In this document: piece by piece, positions 1 to 6,959 of the stretch
Layout of the letters: the number at the start of each line of letters is the position of its first letter
Position numbering within the stretch: position 1 is the stretch's first letter
Source: JBAQMG01 sp049302575
GTDB taxonomy: Bacteria; Bacillota; Desulfitobacteriia; Desulfitobacteriales; Desulfitobacteriaceae
Direction: 5' to 3'
NCBI GenBank assembly: GCA_049302575.1
Contig: JBAQMG010000034.1
Span: 1 to 15,411, forward strand
Length of the DNA stretch: 15,411 nucleotides
Notes under the pieces: generated by a model
Seen by the model: the letters and a program-made list of their open reading frames with translations, nothing else
Database searches by the model: none
Told to the model about the DNA's origin: nothing
Position numbers and translations under genes: made by a program

Positions 1-5
1 CGTTT

Positions 6-16
6 CTTCCCCCTCT
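6..16 (-). promoter_or_regulatory. Ribosome binding site of the next gene, cut by the left window edge
   Basis: On the minus strand the bases AGAGGGGGAAG lie about 20 nt after the stop codon of the small Fe-S protein gene. They closely resemble that gene's own AGAGGGGG site. No start codon fits before the window ends, so the next gene must begin within a few bases left of coordinate 1. In known bss operons the gene after bssC is bssA, the glycyl radical catalytic subunit. That identity is inferred here and cannot be seen. Confidence 0.6.
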
Positions 17-36
17 GATTTTTATTATTTAACTAA

Positions 37-213
37 CTAATTTTGTTTCGGTTTAAATTCGGCACAATTTGACTCTTCTTTCACTTTCTTATCATGCCAG
101 TATCTACCTTTATTGTCCTTCATCGCCATTACACAGTCACCTGTTCCTCGTTCGAAGTCCCCCTCCGTTTCCGGGATGGAATGAAAACATTCACATTCTT
201 TACACATCGCCAC
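37..213 (-). CDS. Small Fe-S protein, BssC/BssB-like subunit of a fumarate-adding glycyl radical enzyme
   Basis: This is probably the small iron-sulfur subunit of a benzylsuccinate-synthase-type enzyme, which adds a hydrocarbon to fumarate through a glycyl radical. Counted from the GTG chosen here, the 58-residue protein begins M-A-M-C-K-E-C and carries Cys4, Cys7 and Cys9, then a GDCV motif (Cys27), a GRYW motif and a final NCAEF (Cys50). CxxC, GDC and a late Cys are the pattern of the small [4Fe-4S] HiPIP-like subunits of these enzymes, and the length fits the gamma subunit (about 60 aa). The frame stays open up to a GTG/ATG at 300/297, which would give 86-87 aa. I chose GTG at 213 because AGAGGGGG precedes it by 7 nt, whereas the upstream starts have a poorly spaced site and the extra N-terminus has no recognisable feature. 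A 4-hydroxyphenylacetate decarboxylase small subunit is less likely, because it is larger and has more cysteines. The gene follows a terminator and so probably starts a new transcript. Confidence 0.65.
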   Translation of the reverse strand: MAMCKECECFHSIPETEGDFERGTGDCVMAMKDNKGRYWHDKKVKEESNCAEFKPKQN

Positions 214-357
214 TTTTAATACCCCCTCTTTAACATACTTCTGATTCACTTTGTTTAATGCACTGTTTCCCCCCGATTGCCCGATTTCGCTTTCCATCAC
301 CTTCTTGTCTCATATTAAATACTATCTAAAATGTTGAATTTGTCTATCCTTATTGTC

Positions 358-409
358 TGAATAGTCAAAAAATGATAGCGAGCGGTCGTAAAAGTTTAGT
401 GAATAGTCA
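358..409. repeat. Direct repeat of TGAATAGTCA, two copies 42 bp apart
   Basis: The 10-base word TGAATAGTCA occurs exactly at 358-367 and 400-409, a start-to-start distance of 42 bp or about four helical turns. The left copy contains TTGACT on the minus strand (368-363), a possible -35 box for the small Fe-S gene, although no good -10 box follows at normal spacing. The right copy sits in the loop of the 390-419 inverted repeat. Two regulator half-sites upstream of the small-subunit gene would explain this, but that is inference. Confidence 0.4.
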
Positions 410-419
410 GTAAACTTTT
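390..419. repeat. Inverted repeat AAAAGTTTA / TAAACTTTT
   Basis: Two perfect 9-base arms (390-398 and 411-419) enclose a 12-base spacer. There is no T-run directly after it on the minus strand, so it is not an obvious terminator. It lies between the terminator at 441-467 and the small Fe-S gene, which fits an operator or a leader hairpin. On the minus strand, 412-393 also reads TACTGA-N5-CACTAA, the outer blocks of the 20-bp repeat found three times at 13921-14005. Confidence 0.5.
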
Positions 420-440
420 CATTAACGCACTGACCCCCCC

Positions 441-467
441 AAAAAAACCAACTAGTCTAGTCGGGTT
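441..467 (-). terminator. Rho-independent terminator on the minus strand
   Basis: Read on the minus strand, AACC and ACTA arms pair with TAGT and GGTT around a GAC loop, with a small internal bulge. Seven T residues follow directly, then a G-run. It lies between the AAA+/VWA gene and the small Fe-S gene, so it should separate the beta-oxidation/chaperone transcript from the fumarate-adding enzyme transcript. Confidence 0.6.
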
Positions 468-644
468 AAAATTTCGCGTAAGTTTTTTCTGTGAGGATAA
501 AGATAAATAGCTTTAACAAGTAGTTTGCCTTCCTTTTTTCGGTCGAGTTTGCTCAGTCCTTGAGTTTGATCAACATGACACCAATTACATAAATATTTCA
601 AAGATAGTAACTACTCAGAACCGCTAAATTTGAGCAACCAAAAC

Positions 645-663
645 AGGGGTACAGAGTACCCCT
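645..663. terminator. Strong hairpin after the AAA+/VWA gene, weak terminator
   Basis: AGGGGTAC and GTACCCCT are perfect 8-base arms around a 3-base loop, 61 nt downstream of the AAA+/VWA stop codon. On the minus strand only GTTTTGG follows, so the U-tract is poor. It may be a weak terminator or a 3'-end stabilising hairpin ahead of the better terminator at 441-467. Apart from the elements listed separately, I see no gene in 301-723. Confidence 0.45.
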
Positions 664-723
664 AAGAATGAACACCGGTTAATTATTAAAAGGTGGCAAA
701 AGAATAAAGGGCTTGTTTGCTGT

Positions 724-2841
724 TTATCTATCAATTATTCGATCATTTCCTAGACTAAAACCTTCGCCATCGAGCAGATAAAATCTGCCACCGGCAACTT
801 TGGCAACTTTCCTCATCAATAGGGGATTAGCATTTTTCTCATTCAAGCAAACTGTTGTAACCAAAATACCTTGGCGGCGCAAACTTGAAGCCTGCTTGAT
901 GACAAACTGCTCTGGATTATCTCTAGGGGCAGTGGCCTCACCATCCGAGATTACGATGACCTGACTTCCCCCGCTCTTCCCGCCGCTATAGGCTAGTGTC
1001 CTGCCGGCCATTTCCAATCCAGCACCAATATTGGTAAAGGAATTCGAGCTAATCTCCAAACCTAATATGTTTTTCGTCAGGTGGTGTTTGTTATTGGTTA
1101 ATTTCGATATTCTTACCGCATCATTAGCAAAGGCCACCACACCCACTTGATCACCATGGTTTAAATATGTTAATCCTAACTGCATGGCAATTCTTTTGGA
1201 TAGCCAATACTTTCCCAGTTGAGCCATCGTACCAGAGACATCAATGCACAGAATAACATCGACTCTAACCCGTTTTTCCCTTTGCTGAATTTGAATATCC
1301 TTGCGGTGCACTTCCCTGTGCTGGTGTTTGATCGCCTGTCTTAATGTCTCCCTTAACGCTAGATCACGATAGCAGTCCCCTAGGACGAAAGGTCGTACAC
1401 CGATTACCTTACCATCAACGCGTGCCGTAATGCGCCGCACCTTGTGATTACCCTCGGCATCTCCACCCTCTTGGCTTAGACTAAATTGCGGGGTTAGCCT
1501 TTTGATTAGGAGGGCCACTCCCTGTTCAGCCAACCGCCAGCCATCAGCATCACGTTCAAAAATGTGTTCTTCTTCCAGCTTTTCGATCGAAAGTTTTACA
1601 GCTTCTAGTTCAAGCTTTTTGATTGCAGTTTCACCAGCTTCTTGGAAATCTCCCCTTGAAATCAGCTCTTGCATAATCTGGTGGTACAGTTTAGCAATTT
1701 CTGAGGTCGGGTTGTTTTTAACTAACTGCAAGAACGTTCTTAAATGGCCTTTACTTAACGCCTTCCTGAATTCTTCATTCATGGCAATTTGTTCAGCCAA
1801 GTTAGCCAAAGCTTCTGGCGGTAAATAAGGGGCTACATCATTCCTTACCTGTTTAATATTCCCCCATAATTGACGTAGATGTTCTTCCACAACTTGCTCT
1901 CTGGAGATAGTTCCCTTCACTGAGGCATCCAACCTGATACGATGCGGTAACGCCAACTGAACTGCCTTGGAGAATCTTTCAACGACTGAACTATTTCCGC
2001 CCATCAGCTCGAAGGAATTTATAACATTCGCCAATTGGATTAACGCCCGTGAACTCGCGCCACGTTCCAGCCGAAGATCCTGCCTAGTTTGTCTTACTAT
2101 TTCAATTGCTTTTTTGGCCAAATCTTGATTGATCGCCGGGAGGAGCTTCATTTCCTCGCTATAGCTTTCCAGATAATCTAGTTTAACAACATCAAAATGA
2201 TCCCGCATACTGCCATCCAACCTGGTAAGTCCTTCTGGCGTAACTGTAGCCACCACTACGGTATCCATCGGGATTATTTCATCATATTCCGGCAGGACTA
2301 GCTCTCCTTCCAGAAAATAACGTAAAATTGACTGCGTACTCCCCGATAATTGATCGAGCCCGTCAATGATCAGGATTCCATGTTGAGCATGTAAGATTTT
2401 CCCTGGTAAAAAAGCACGAATATCCTTTAAACCATACTTTAAAACCATCTCCGGATCAGGGCCACCCATTAATTCTTCCGCTGATAACTGATAACTGGCT
2501 TGGATCCGAACTGCCCTTTCCAAACCGATCTTTACTTTTTTACCTGAATTACTCTTGACTTGACACCAGGGGCAGTCATTATGTGTCGGAGCACAACTCA
2601 TCGGACAATCTTCAGCGACCGTGTGTGAACCTAGCAACTCTGCTATCCCCAAGGCCAAGGTGGTCTTGCCGCAACCTGTAGGTCCGACAATTAAAATATG
2701 GTGTCCGGTGAGAATGGATGTCACTAAATCCCATCTGTTCTTGGCCGATACGTAAAAATTTCCAATCATTAAATCTTGGTTAAATCTCTTTGTTTTAAGC
2801 TTTTCCGCCAGGCTTTGCCGCAACTCTTGCCGAATGCTCAC
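724..2841 (-). CDS. AAA+ ATPase (degenerate) fused to a VWA domain, magnesium-chelatase D-like
   Basis: This 705-residue protein has the build of a chelatase-type remodelling subunit. An N-terminal AAA+ domain (about 20-300) is joined by a helical linker to a C-terminal von Willebrand A domain (about 525-700). Walker A is GPTGCGKT (53-60), followed by a four-cysteine insert (Cys79, 83, 90, 93) like that of BchI-type proteins. The VWA metal site is complete: DVSGT (534-538), Thr603 and Asp633. The ATPase site looks damaged compared with the partner gene: Walker B ends Asp160-Gly161 instead of Asp-Glu, sensor 1 has Thr201 instead of Asn, and the expected arginine finger is His215. This resembles BchD, which has an inactive AAA+ domain and a VWA domain. 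The GTG start lies only 5 nt after the stop of the upstream AAA+ gene, with GGGGTG as ribosome site, so the two are surely co-translated. No porphyrin genes are nearby. A role in assembling or activating the neighbouring enzyme is inferred. Confidence 0.85.
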   Translation of the reverse strand: MSIRQELRQSLAEKLKTKRFNQDLMIGNFYVSAKNRWDLVTSILTGHHILIVGPTGCGKTTLALGIAELLGSHTVAEDCPMSCAPTHNDCPWCQVKSNSGKKVKIGLERAVRIQASYQLSAEELMGGPDPEMVLKYGLKDIRAFLPGKILHAQHGILIIDGLDQLSGSTQSILRYFLEGELVLPEYDEIIPMDTVVVATVTPEGLTRLDGSMRDHFDVVKLDYLESYSEEMKLLPAINQDLAKKAIEIVRQTRQDLRLERGASSRALIQLANVINSFELMGGNSSVVERFSKAVQLALPHRIRLDASVKGTISREQVVEEHLRQLWGNIKQVRNDVAPYLPPEALANLAEQIAMNEEFRKALSKGHLRTFLQLVKNNPTSEIAKLYHQIMQELISRGDFQEAGETAIKKLELEAVKLSIEKLEEEHIFERDADGWRLAEQGVALLIKRLTPQFSLSQEGGDAEGNHKVRRITARVDGKVIGVRPFVLGDCYRDLALRETLRQAIKHQHREVHRKDIQIQQREKRVRVDVILCIDVSGTMAQLGKYWLSKRIAMQLGLTYLNHGDQVGVVAFANDAVRISKLTNNKHHLTKNILGLEISSNSFTNIGAGLEMAGRTLAYSGGKSGGSQVIVISDGEATAPRDNPEQFVIKQASSLRRQGILVTTVCLNEKNANPLLMRKVAKVAGGRFYLLDGEGFSLGNDRIIDR

Positions 2842-2846
2842 CTTAG

Positions 2847-3878
2847 TTACACCCCAATTTCAATCTTGAGCAACTCGTTTAAAAACTTGGACTCGTTATT
2901 GTAGTATTTTGAATCCGGCCCAACCTTCAAACGACCAACCATCGAGGAAATAGCCATGCGTTTGATATCCGTCTGCGTTACTTCTGATTCGCCTCGCATT
3001 AAGGTCAGTGCTTGCACTTTTTCGTAGAGAGATATCCCTGCCCGCACACTTAAACCTCTTTCCAATTCATCGCTCCACGGCTTACGTCTGGTTGCTCGAA
3101 CAATTCTGACAATCTTATCTAAGATATTTTCTGGAACTGTTATTTCTTCAAATTTGTTGCCATATTTTACGATGATTTCTTTTTCAATTTCGTCATTCTC
3201 CGGATAGTTAAGAAATACGACATCGAAACGATCCATCAGAACTTCGGATAATTCTTCCGCCCCCGTTGATTCTGTGGGGTTCATTGTGGCGATCATGATA
3301 AATTTGGCTTGGTAATCCACTTCGTAAGCACCGATTGTTGCCGTTCCTTCTTCAAGTACTTGCAGCAGGGCATTTTGCAACTTCTCAGTCACGCGATTCA
3401 GTTCATCAAAGAAAATAATTCCTCGATTACCCCTGAGCAATTTCCCAGGAGTAAAGGCACGGTAGTCCTGTGGTCCAAATTTGAAAGCCATCGTCGGATC
3501 GATATCACCTAGAAGATCCTCGGTGGTTAGGTCTGGCGAACCTTGAATTCGCAGGAACCTTTTACTCCCTGGAAGCATCTCCGAAGGTAGTTTAACCCCC
3601 TTATCAAATTCTACCCGACAAGAAGGGCAGACTGGATGCTCAGGGTGACAACGGAACGCACAACCTTGGACAACCTCGATCGCCGGTAACATTGAGGCTA
3701 CCTGCTTGGCCATGGTTGTTTTGCCTATCCCAGGAGGACCCTCCAAAATTAAGTGATGGTCGGCTAATAATGAGGCCAAAACTTTTTCTTTTTCGTTACT
3801 TTGACCCAAAATGGTATCGAAAGGGTCGATTTCCTGTTTTAAACGTTCAAGTATTCCCTTACTTAATCCCTCTATCAT
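2847..3878 (-). CDS. MoxR/BchI-like AAA+ ATPase, possible BssE-type chaperone
   Basis: This is a 343-residue AAA+ ATPase with a full set of catalytic motifs: Walker A GPPGIGKT (47-54), Walker B IIFFDE (154-159), sensor 1 ATMNP (Asn200) and an MDRF arginine finger (Arg217). Between Walker A and Walker B lies C-x3-C-x6-C-x2-C (Cys73, 77, 84, 87), a cluster known from magnesium chelatase I subunits and absent from most MoxR proteins. It could bind zinc or an Fe-S cluster. The bss operons of toluene degraders encode an AAA+ protein of this broad group, BssE, thought to act as a chaperone for benzylsuccinate synthase. By position this gene is the natural counterpart, but BssE orthology is inferred. 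It begins at ATG after AAAGGAGCGG and runs directly into the AAA+/VWA gene. Together they should form a two-component ring machine, one subunit hydrolysing ATP and the other carrying the metal-binding adaptor domain. Confidence 0.85.
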   Translation of the reverse strand: MIEGLSKGILERLKQEIDPFDTILGQSNEKEKVLASLLADHHLILEGPPGIGKTTMAKQVASMLPAIEVVQGCAFRCHPEHPVCPSCRVEFDKGVKLPSEMLPGSKRFLRIQGSPDLTTEDLLGDIDPTMAFKFGPQDYRAFTPGKLLRGNRGIIFFDELNRVTEKLQNALLQVLEEGTATIGAYEVDYQAKFIMIATMNPTESTGAEELSEVLMDRFDVVFLNYPENDEIEKEIIVKYGNKFEEITVPENILDKIVRIVRATRRKPWSDELERGLSVRAGISLYEKVQALTLMRGESEVTQTDIKRMAISSMVGRLKVGPDSKYYNNESKFLNELLKIEIGV

Positions 3879-3941
3879 TGCTTTGTCCGCTCCTTTAGCT
3901 AATTATAACTGGCTGTTGTTAGAACAGAAGCGGGCTCTTTC

Positions 3942-5093
3942 TTAATCTTTCAACAGTTCTCGTGCTATGACGATTCTTTGAATCTGATTGGCGCCTTCAA
4001 CTATTTGAGTCAATTTTGCTTCCCGCATCAGCCGTTCTACTGGATACTCCCGCATATAACCATAGCCACCAAAAAGCTGAACTGCATTAATTGTTACTTC
4101 CATGGCGGCATCACTAGCCAGGCACTTAGCCATTGAGGCATAGAATACGGCCTGCTCATGTTTAAGGTCGGAAAGTCGCGCTGCTTGATAAACCATATTT
4201 CTGGCCGATTCAATTTTCATGCCCATATCGGCTAACATGAATTTAACTCCCTGGAACTTACTGATCGGACCACCAAACTGTACTCTTTCTTTAACATATT
4301 TAAGAGCGTGATCTAACGCCGCTTGGGCTAAGCCCACTGCTCGAGCCGCTGTTACCGGCCTAGAAGTAGTGAGTATCCGCATAGCGTTCAAGAAGCCTTC
4401 TCCCTCTTTGCCAACTCGGTTCGCCACTGGTACTTTGCAATTTTCAAAGATGACCTCGCAGGCATGGTTCCCTCTATTGGCCATTTTATGTTCAATCTTA
4501 CCAATTGACAGCCCAAGTGTATCTCTTTCTACTATAAAGCAACTGATGCCATCAGTTCCTTTGCTAAGGTCAGTCTTGGCAAATACCGTTAATACATCTG
4601 CTACATCGGCATGGGTAATAAAACATTTGCTCCCATTGATTACGTAGTTATCTCCCTCACGTTTGGCCGAGGTTTTCATTGCGGAATTGTCTGAGCCAGC
4701 TCCCGCTTCAGTCAGAGCAAAAGCTGGTATCCATTCTCCAGATATTATTTTGGGTAAATATTTGTTTTTCTGCTCCTCATTACCGGAAAGCAGGATTAGT
4801 TTCGAACCTAATGCCTGTCCGGCCAAAATTACAGCAGCGTCAGAACTGGCGTGCGCAATTTCCTCCACAGCGAGACATAGATCAAAAACCCCTCCGCCTA
4901 CTCCGCCATATTCTACTGGAAAGTGGATGGCAAAAAGGTCGCTTTCCCTGAACAATGCTACTATATCCGCTGGAAATTCTCCAGTTTGATCTATTTCTTC
5001 GGCTCGTGGTTCAAGTTTTTCTTTTGCCATTCTTCTGATCATATCCCTTAACTGCCGTTGTTCATCATTTAAGTCCAGATCTACTGCTCTCAA
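3942..5093 (-). CDS. Acyl-CoA dehydrogenase, BbsG-like
   Basis: This 383-residue protein is a complete acyl-CoA dehydrogenase, an FAD enzyme that introduces the alpha-beta double bond in an acyl-CoA and passes electrons to ETF. The FAD/substrate motif LTEAGAGSD lies at 127-135. The usual catalytic glutamate is present as Glu366 in IVEGANQIQR near the C-terminus. The start is TTG, chosen because GAGGG precedes it by about 8 nt and because the next residues (RAVDLDLNDEQ) match the usual family beginning. In the bbs pathway this step is benzylsuccinyl-CoA dehydrogenase (BbsG), and the nearby thiolase/DUF35 pair supports that role for a related succinyl-type substrate. A general short-chain dehydrogenase cannot be excluded. 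The gene is separated from the DUF35 gene by a 235-nt structured gap and from the AAA+ gene by 63 nt. Confidence 0.88.
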   Translation of the reverse strand: MRAVDLDLNDEQRQLRDMIRRMAKEKLEPRAEEIDQTGEFPADIVALFRESDLFAIHFPVEYGGVGGGVFDLCLAVEEIAHASSDAAVILAGQALGSKLILLSGNEEQKNKYLPKIISGEWIPAFALTEAGAGSDNSAMKTSAKREGDNYVINGSKCFITHADVADVLTVFAKTDLSKGTDGISCFIVERDTLGLSIGKIEHKMANRGNHACEVIFENCKVPVANRVGKEGEGFLNAMRILTTSRPVTAARAVGLAQAALDHALKYVKERVQFGGPISKFQGVKFMLADMGMKIESARNMVYQAARLSDLKHEQAVFYASMAKCLASDAAMEVTINAVQLFGGYGYMREYPVERLMREAKLTQIVEGANQIQRIVIARELLKD

Positions 5094-5150
5094 GCGACAA
5101 CCCTCGCCTTCTTCTCATAATCACAAGTAAAAGCTTTACCTATTAACAAA

Positions 5151-5212
5151 AAGCAGGAGATCACTGAAGTAAAGATCTTGATTTAAGATTTTTTCACTCC
5201 GCTATCCTGCTT
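5151..5212 (-). promoter_or_regulatory. Long-arm inverted repeat in the leader of the acyl-CoA dehydrogenase gene
   Basis: AAGCAGGA (5151-5158) and TCCTGCTT (5205-5212) are perfect 8-base arms 46 bases apart. Within the loop, ATCTT-GATTT-AAGAT forms a second small stem. On the minus strand the outer stem is followed by TTTTTG, so the whole may act as a terminator or attenuator between the DUF35 gene and the acyl-CoA dehydrogenase gene. A perfect minus-strand TATAAT lies upstream at 5236-5241 but without a convincing -35 box. No known riboswitch was recognised. Confidence 0.4.
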
Positions 5213-5328
5213 CTTGTTCCTAATCTAATAACCAAATTATATCTCCTATAAGTAACTTTGGCTGTCTGAGTTTAAAAAATGTTTTTAATCTTTCACGGCG
5301 AGGTTATAGTTGGGCTAATAAGTCGGTC

Positions 5329-5751
5329 TTAAATTATTACCGTAAAGGCCGGTAGAACCCGGTCATTGGCTACATTTTCAACAACCAGTTTGACTTTGGT
5401 TCCGAGCTTTACATCCTGAAGGTTGGAATCTAACAGATGCGTGAATAGGCGCACCCGATTTTCAATTTCTACCACGGCAAATATCAACGGTGCCTTAAAC
5501 CCTAGTGGCACTCCAGATTCCTGAACTGAAAAAGCTACAATTGTTCCTTCGTGTGACAATTCTTTCCATTCTAGGTTATCTTCCATGCAATTAGGACAAA
5601 CACTGCGAGGCGGCCAAAACATTTCGTTGCATTTAGGACACTCTGAATTTACCAGCCTACCCTCTTTCAAGGCATCAAAGAAGGGGTAAAGCTTGTTATG
5701 TTCTTTGGTCTGCAACGGAAATGGATCTATAGTAAAAATATAATCACTCAT
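5329..5751 (-). CDS. DUF35 zinc-ribbon/OB-fold protein, BbsA-like thiolase partner
   Basis: This is a 140-residue protein of the DUF35 family: a short N-terminal helix, a rubredoxin-like zinc ribbon with Cys38, Cys41, Cys52 and Cys55, then an OB-fold. Such proteins form tight complexes with SCP-x-type thiolases. In toluene degraders BbsA (DUF35) and BbsB (thiolase) together make benzoylsuccinyl-CoA thiolase. Here the gene begins only 2 nt after the thiolase stop codon, with its GGGAGGG ribosome site inside the end of the thiolase gene, which implies equal production of the two. All four zinc cysteines are present and the length is usual for the family. A BbsA role is well supported by context, but the exact acyl-CoA substrate cannot be told. 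Confidence 0.88.
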   Translation of the reverse strand: MSDYIFTIDPFPLQTKEHNKLYPFFDALKEGRLVNSECPKCNEMFWPPRSVCPNCMEDNLEWKELSHEGTIVAFSVQESGVPLGFKAPLIFAVVEIENRVRLFTHLLDSNLQDVKLGTKVKLVVENVANDRVLPAFTVII

Positions 5752-5753
5752 TA

Positions 5754-6923
5754 TTAGTCCCTCCCGTAAACAACGATTGTATGTTCCGCCATCCCACTAT
5801 TAGTATGCGCCAAGCCTATTCTAGCGTTTTTCACCTGTCGAAGTCCTGCTTCTCCCCGAAGCTGCTGAAAGCACTCCACTGCCTGAGCAACTCCTGTCGC
5901 ACCTAATGGATGACCACAGCCAATAAGTCCTCCTCTGGGATTAATTACAATGTCGCCACCGTAGTCCGATCTCCCTGAAGCCACAAATTCACCGCCATTG
6001 CCTTTTTCAACAAATCCTAATTCTTCTGTAGCTATGACCTCGGCAATGGTAAAACAGTCATGGACTTCAGCGAAATCAACATCCTTTGCTGTAATACCTG
6101 CAGTCCGATAGGCCGTTTGCGCTGCCATTTTGAGTGCAGGCCAATGGCTGTAATCACCGTTAGGGGCATTTGCTACGTCAAAATTAGTAATTGCCTGCCC
6201 AGAACCCAAAATCCACATTGGCTTATTTGTTATAGCCCTTGCTCTTTCTTCACTAGTCACAATTACAGCCGCAGCGCCATCGGCAACTGAACTGCAGTCA
6301 AAAAGTTTAAAGGGCGAACTTATTTGCTTGGCTGCAGCGTATTTTGCCAAATCAATGGGTGTCTGCCACTGAGCATTAGGGTTATTACAGGCGTGTCTTC
6401 TGTTTTTCATGGAAACAGCGGCCAGCTGCTCCTCTGTAGTACCATATTTTCTCATATGAGCCTGAGCCGCCAGAGCAAACACGGGCGGAGCCGTTAAACC
6501 AAATGCTCCCTCCCATTCCCTGTCAATACCACACATCATGTTAAGAAAAGTTTCCGCTTGTACAGGTGTGTTTAGTTTTTCTACCCCTAAAACCATCACT
6601 ATTTCTGCCATGCCCATGGCAATTGCTGCATAGGCCATCCTCATGGCAACATTACCACTGGCACACATATGTTCTACCCTGACAGACAGACTGGTAGGCT
6701 TGATGCCAATCTGCTCCGCAACCAAAGAAGATATATGGCTTTGAAATGCGTTACGCTCAGGCATTACTGTGCTGACAATAATCCCATCGATATCTTTGGG
6801 TTTTAATGCTCCTCCCAAGTTATCAAAAACCGCTTTACCGGCTTCAGCAGCCAAATCTCTAAAGGTAGCCTGGCGTACCCCGAACTTAGTTACCCCAGCG
6901 GCAACAACTGCTACTTTCCGCAT
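5754..6923 (-). CDS. SCP-x-type thiolase, BbsB-like
   Basis: This 389-residue protein is a thiolase of the SCP-x/acetyl-CoA acyltransferase-like group, which cleaves a 3-oxoacyl-CoA with free CoA. The nucleophile is Cys87 in HMCASGN. The later active-site elements are EVHDCF (His288) and GCGHPLGATG (His338). The group lacks the C-terminal cysteine motif of classical FadA thiolases and usually needs a DUF35 partner, which is the next gene. This matches BbsB, whose product splits benzoylsuccinyl-CoA into benzoyl-CoA and succinyl-CoA. The start is ATG with AGGAGGGG 7 nt before it. The MaoC gene ends about 36 nt upstream, so hydration and thiolysis genes are linked in one transcript. There is no sign of damage. 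The chain-side substrate remains open, since related pairs also serve steroid side chains. Confidence 0.9.
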   Translation of the reverse strand: MRKVAVVAAGVTKFGVRQATFRDLAAEAGKAVFDNLGGALKPKDIDGIIVSTVMPERNAFQSHISSLVAEQIGIKPTSLSVRVEHMCASGNVAMRMAYAAIAMGMAEIVMVLGVEKLNTPVQAETFLNMMCGIDREWEGAFGLTAPPVFALAAQAHMRKYGTTEEQLAAVSMKNRRHACNNPNAQWQTPIDLAKYAAAKQISSPFKLFDCSSVADGAAAVIVTSEERARAITNKPMWILGSGQAITNFDVANAPNGDYSHWPALKMAAQTAYRTAGITAKDVDFAEVHDCFTIAEVIATEELGFVEKGNGGEFVASGRSDYGGDIVINPRGGLIGCGHPLGATGVAQAVECFQQLRGEAGLRQVKNARIGLAHTNSGMAEHTIVVYGRD

Positions 6924-6959
6924 TATTTACCCCTCCTTTTAGTGTGAAGGTTTCCTATT

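Noticed and set aside
1502..1828. Plus-strand open frame of 108 codons inside the AAA+/VWA gene
   Set aside because: It has low-complexity serine-rich composition, no ribosome site and no family resemblance. It is the mirror of a well-supported minus-strand gene.
724..3878. Real magnesium or cobalt chelatase genes for tetrapyrrole synthesis
   Set aside because: The domain plan fits, but there is no H-type subunit or any porphyrin or cobalamin gene nearby, and the genes are embedded in a beta-oxidation cluster.
4663..4989. Plus-strand open frames antisense to the acyl-CoA dehydrogenase gene
   Set aside because: The minus-strand protein is complete with its catalytic residues. The opposite frames have no motif or start signal.
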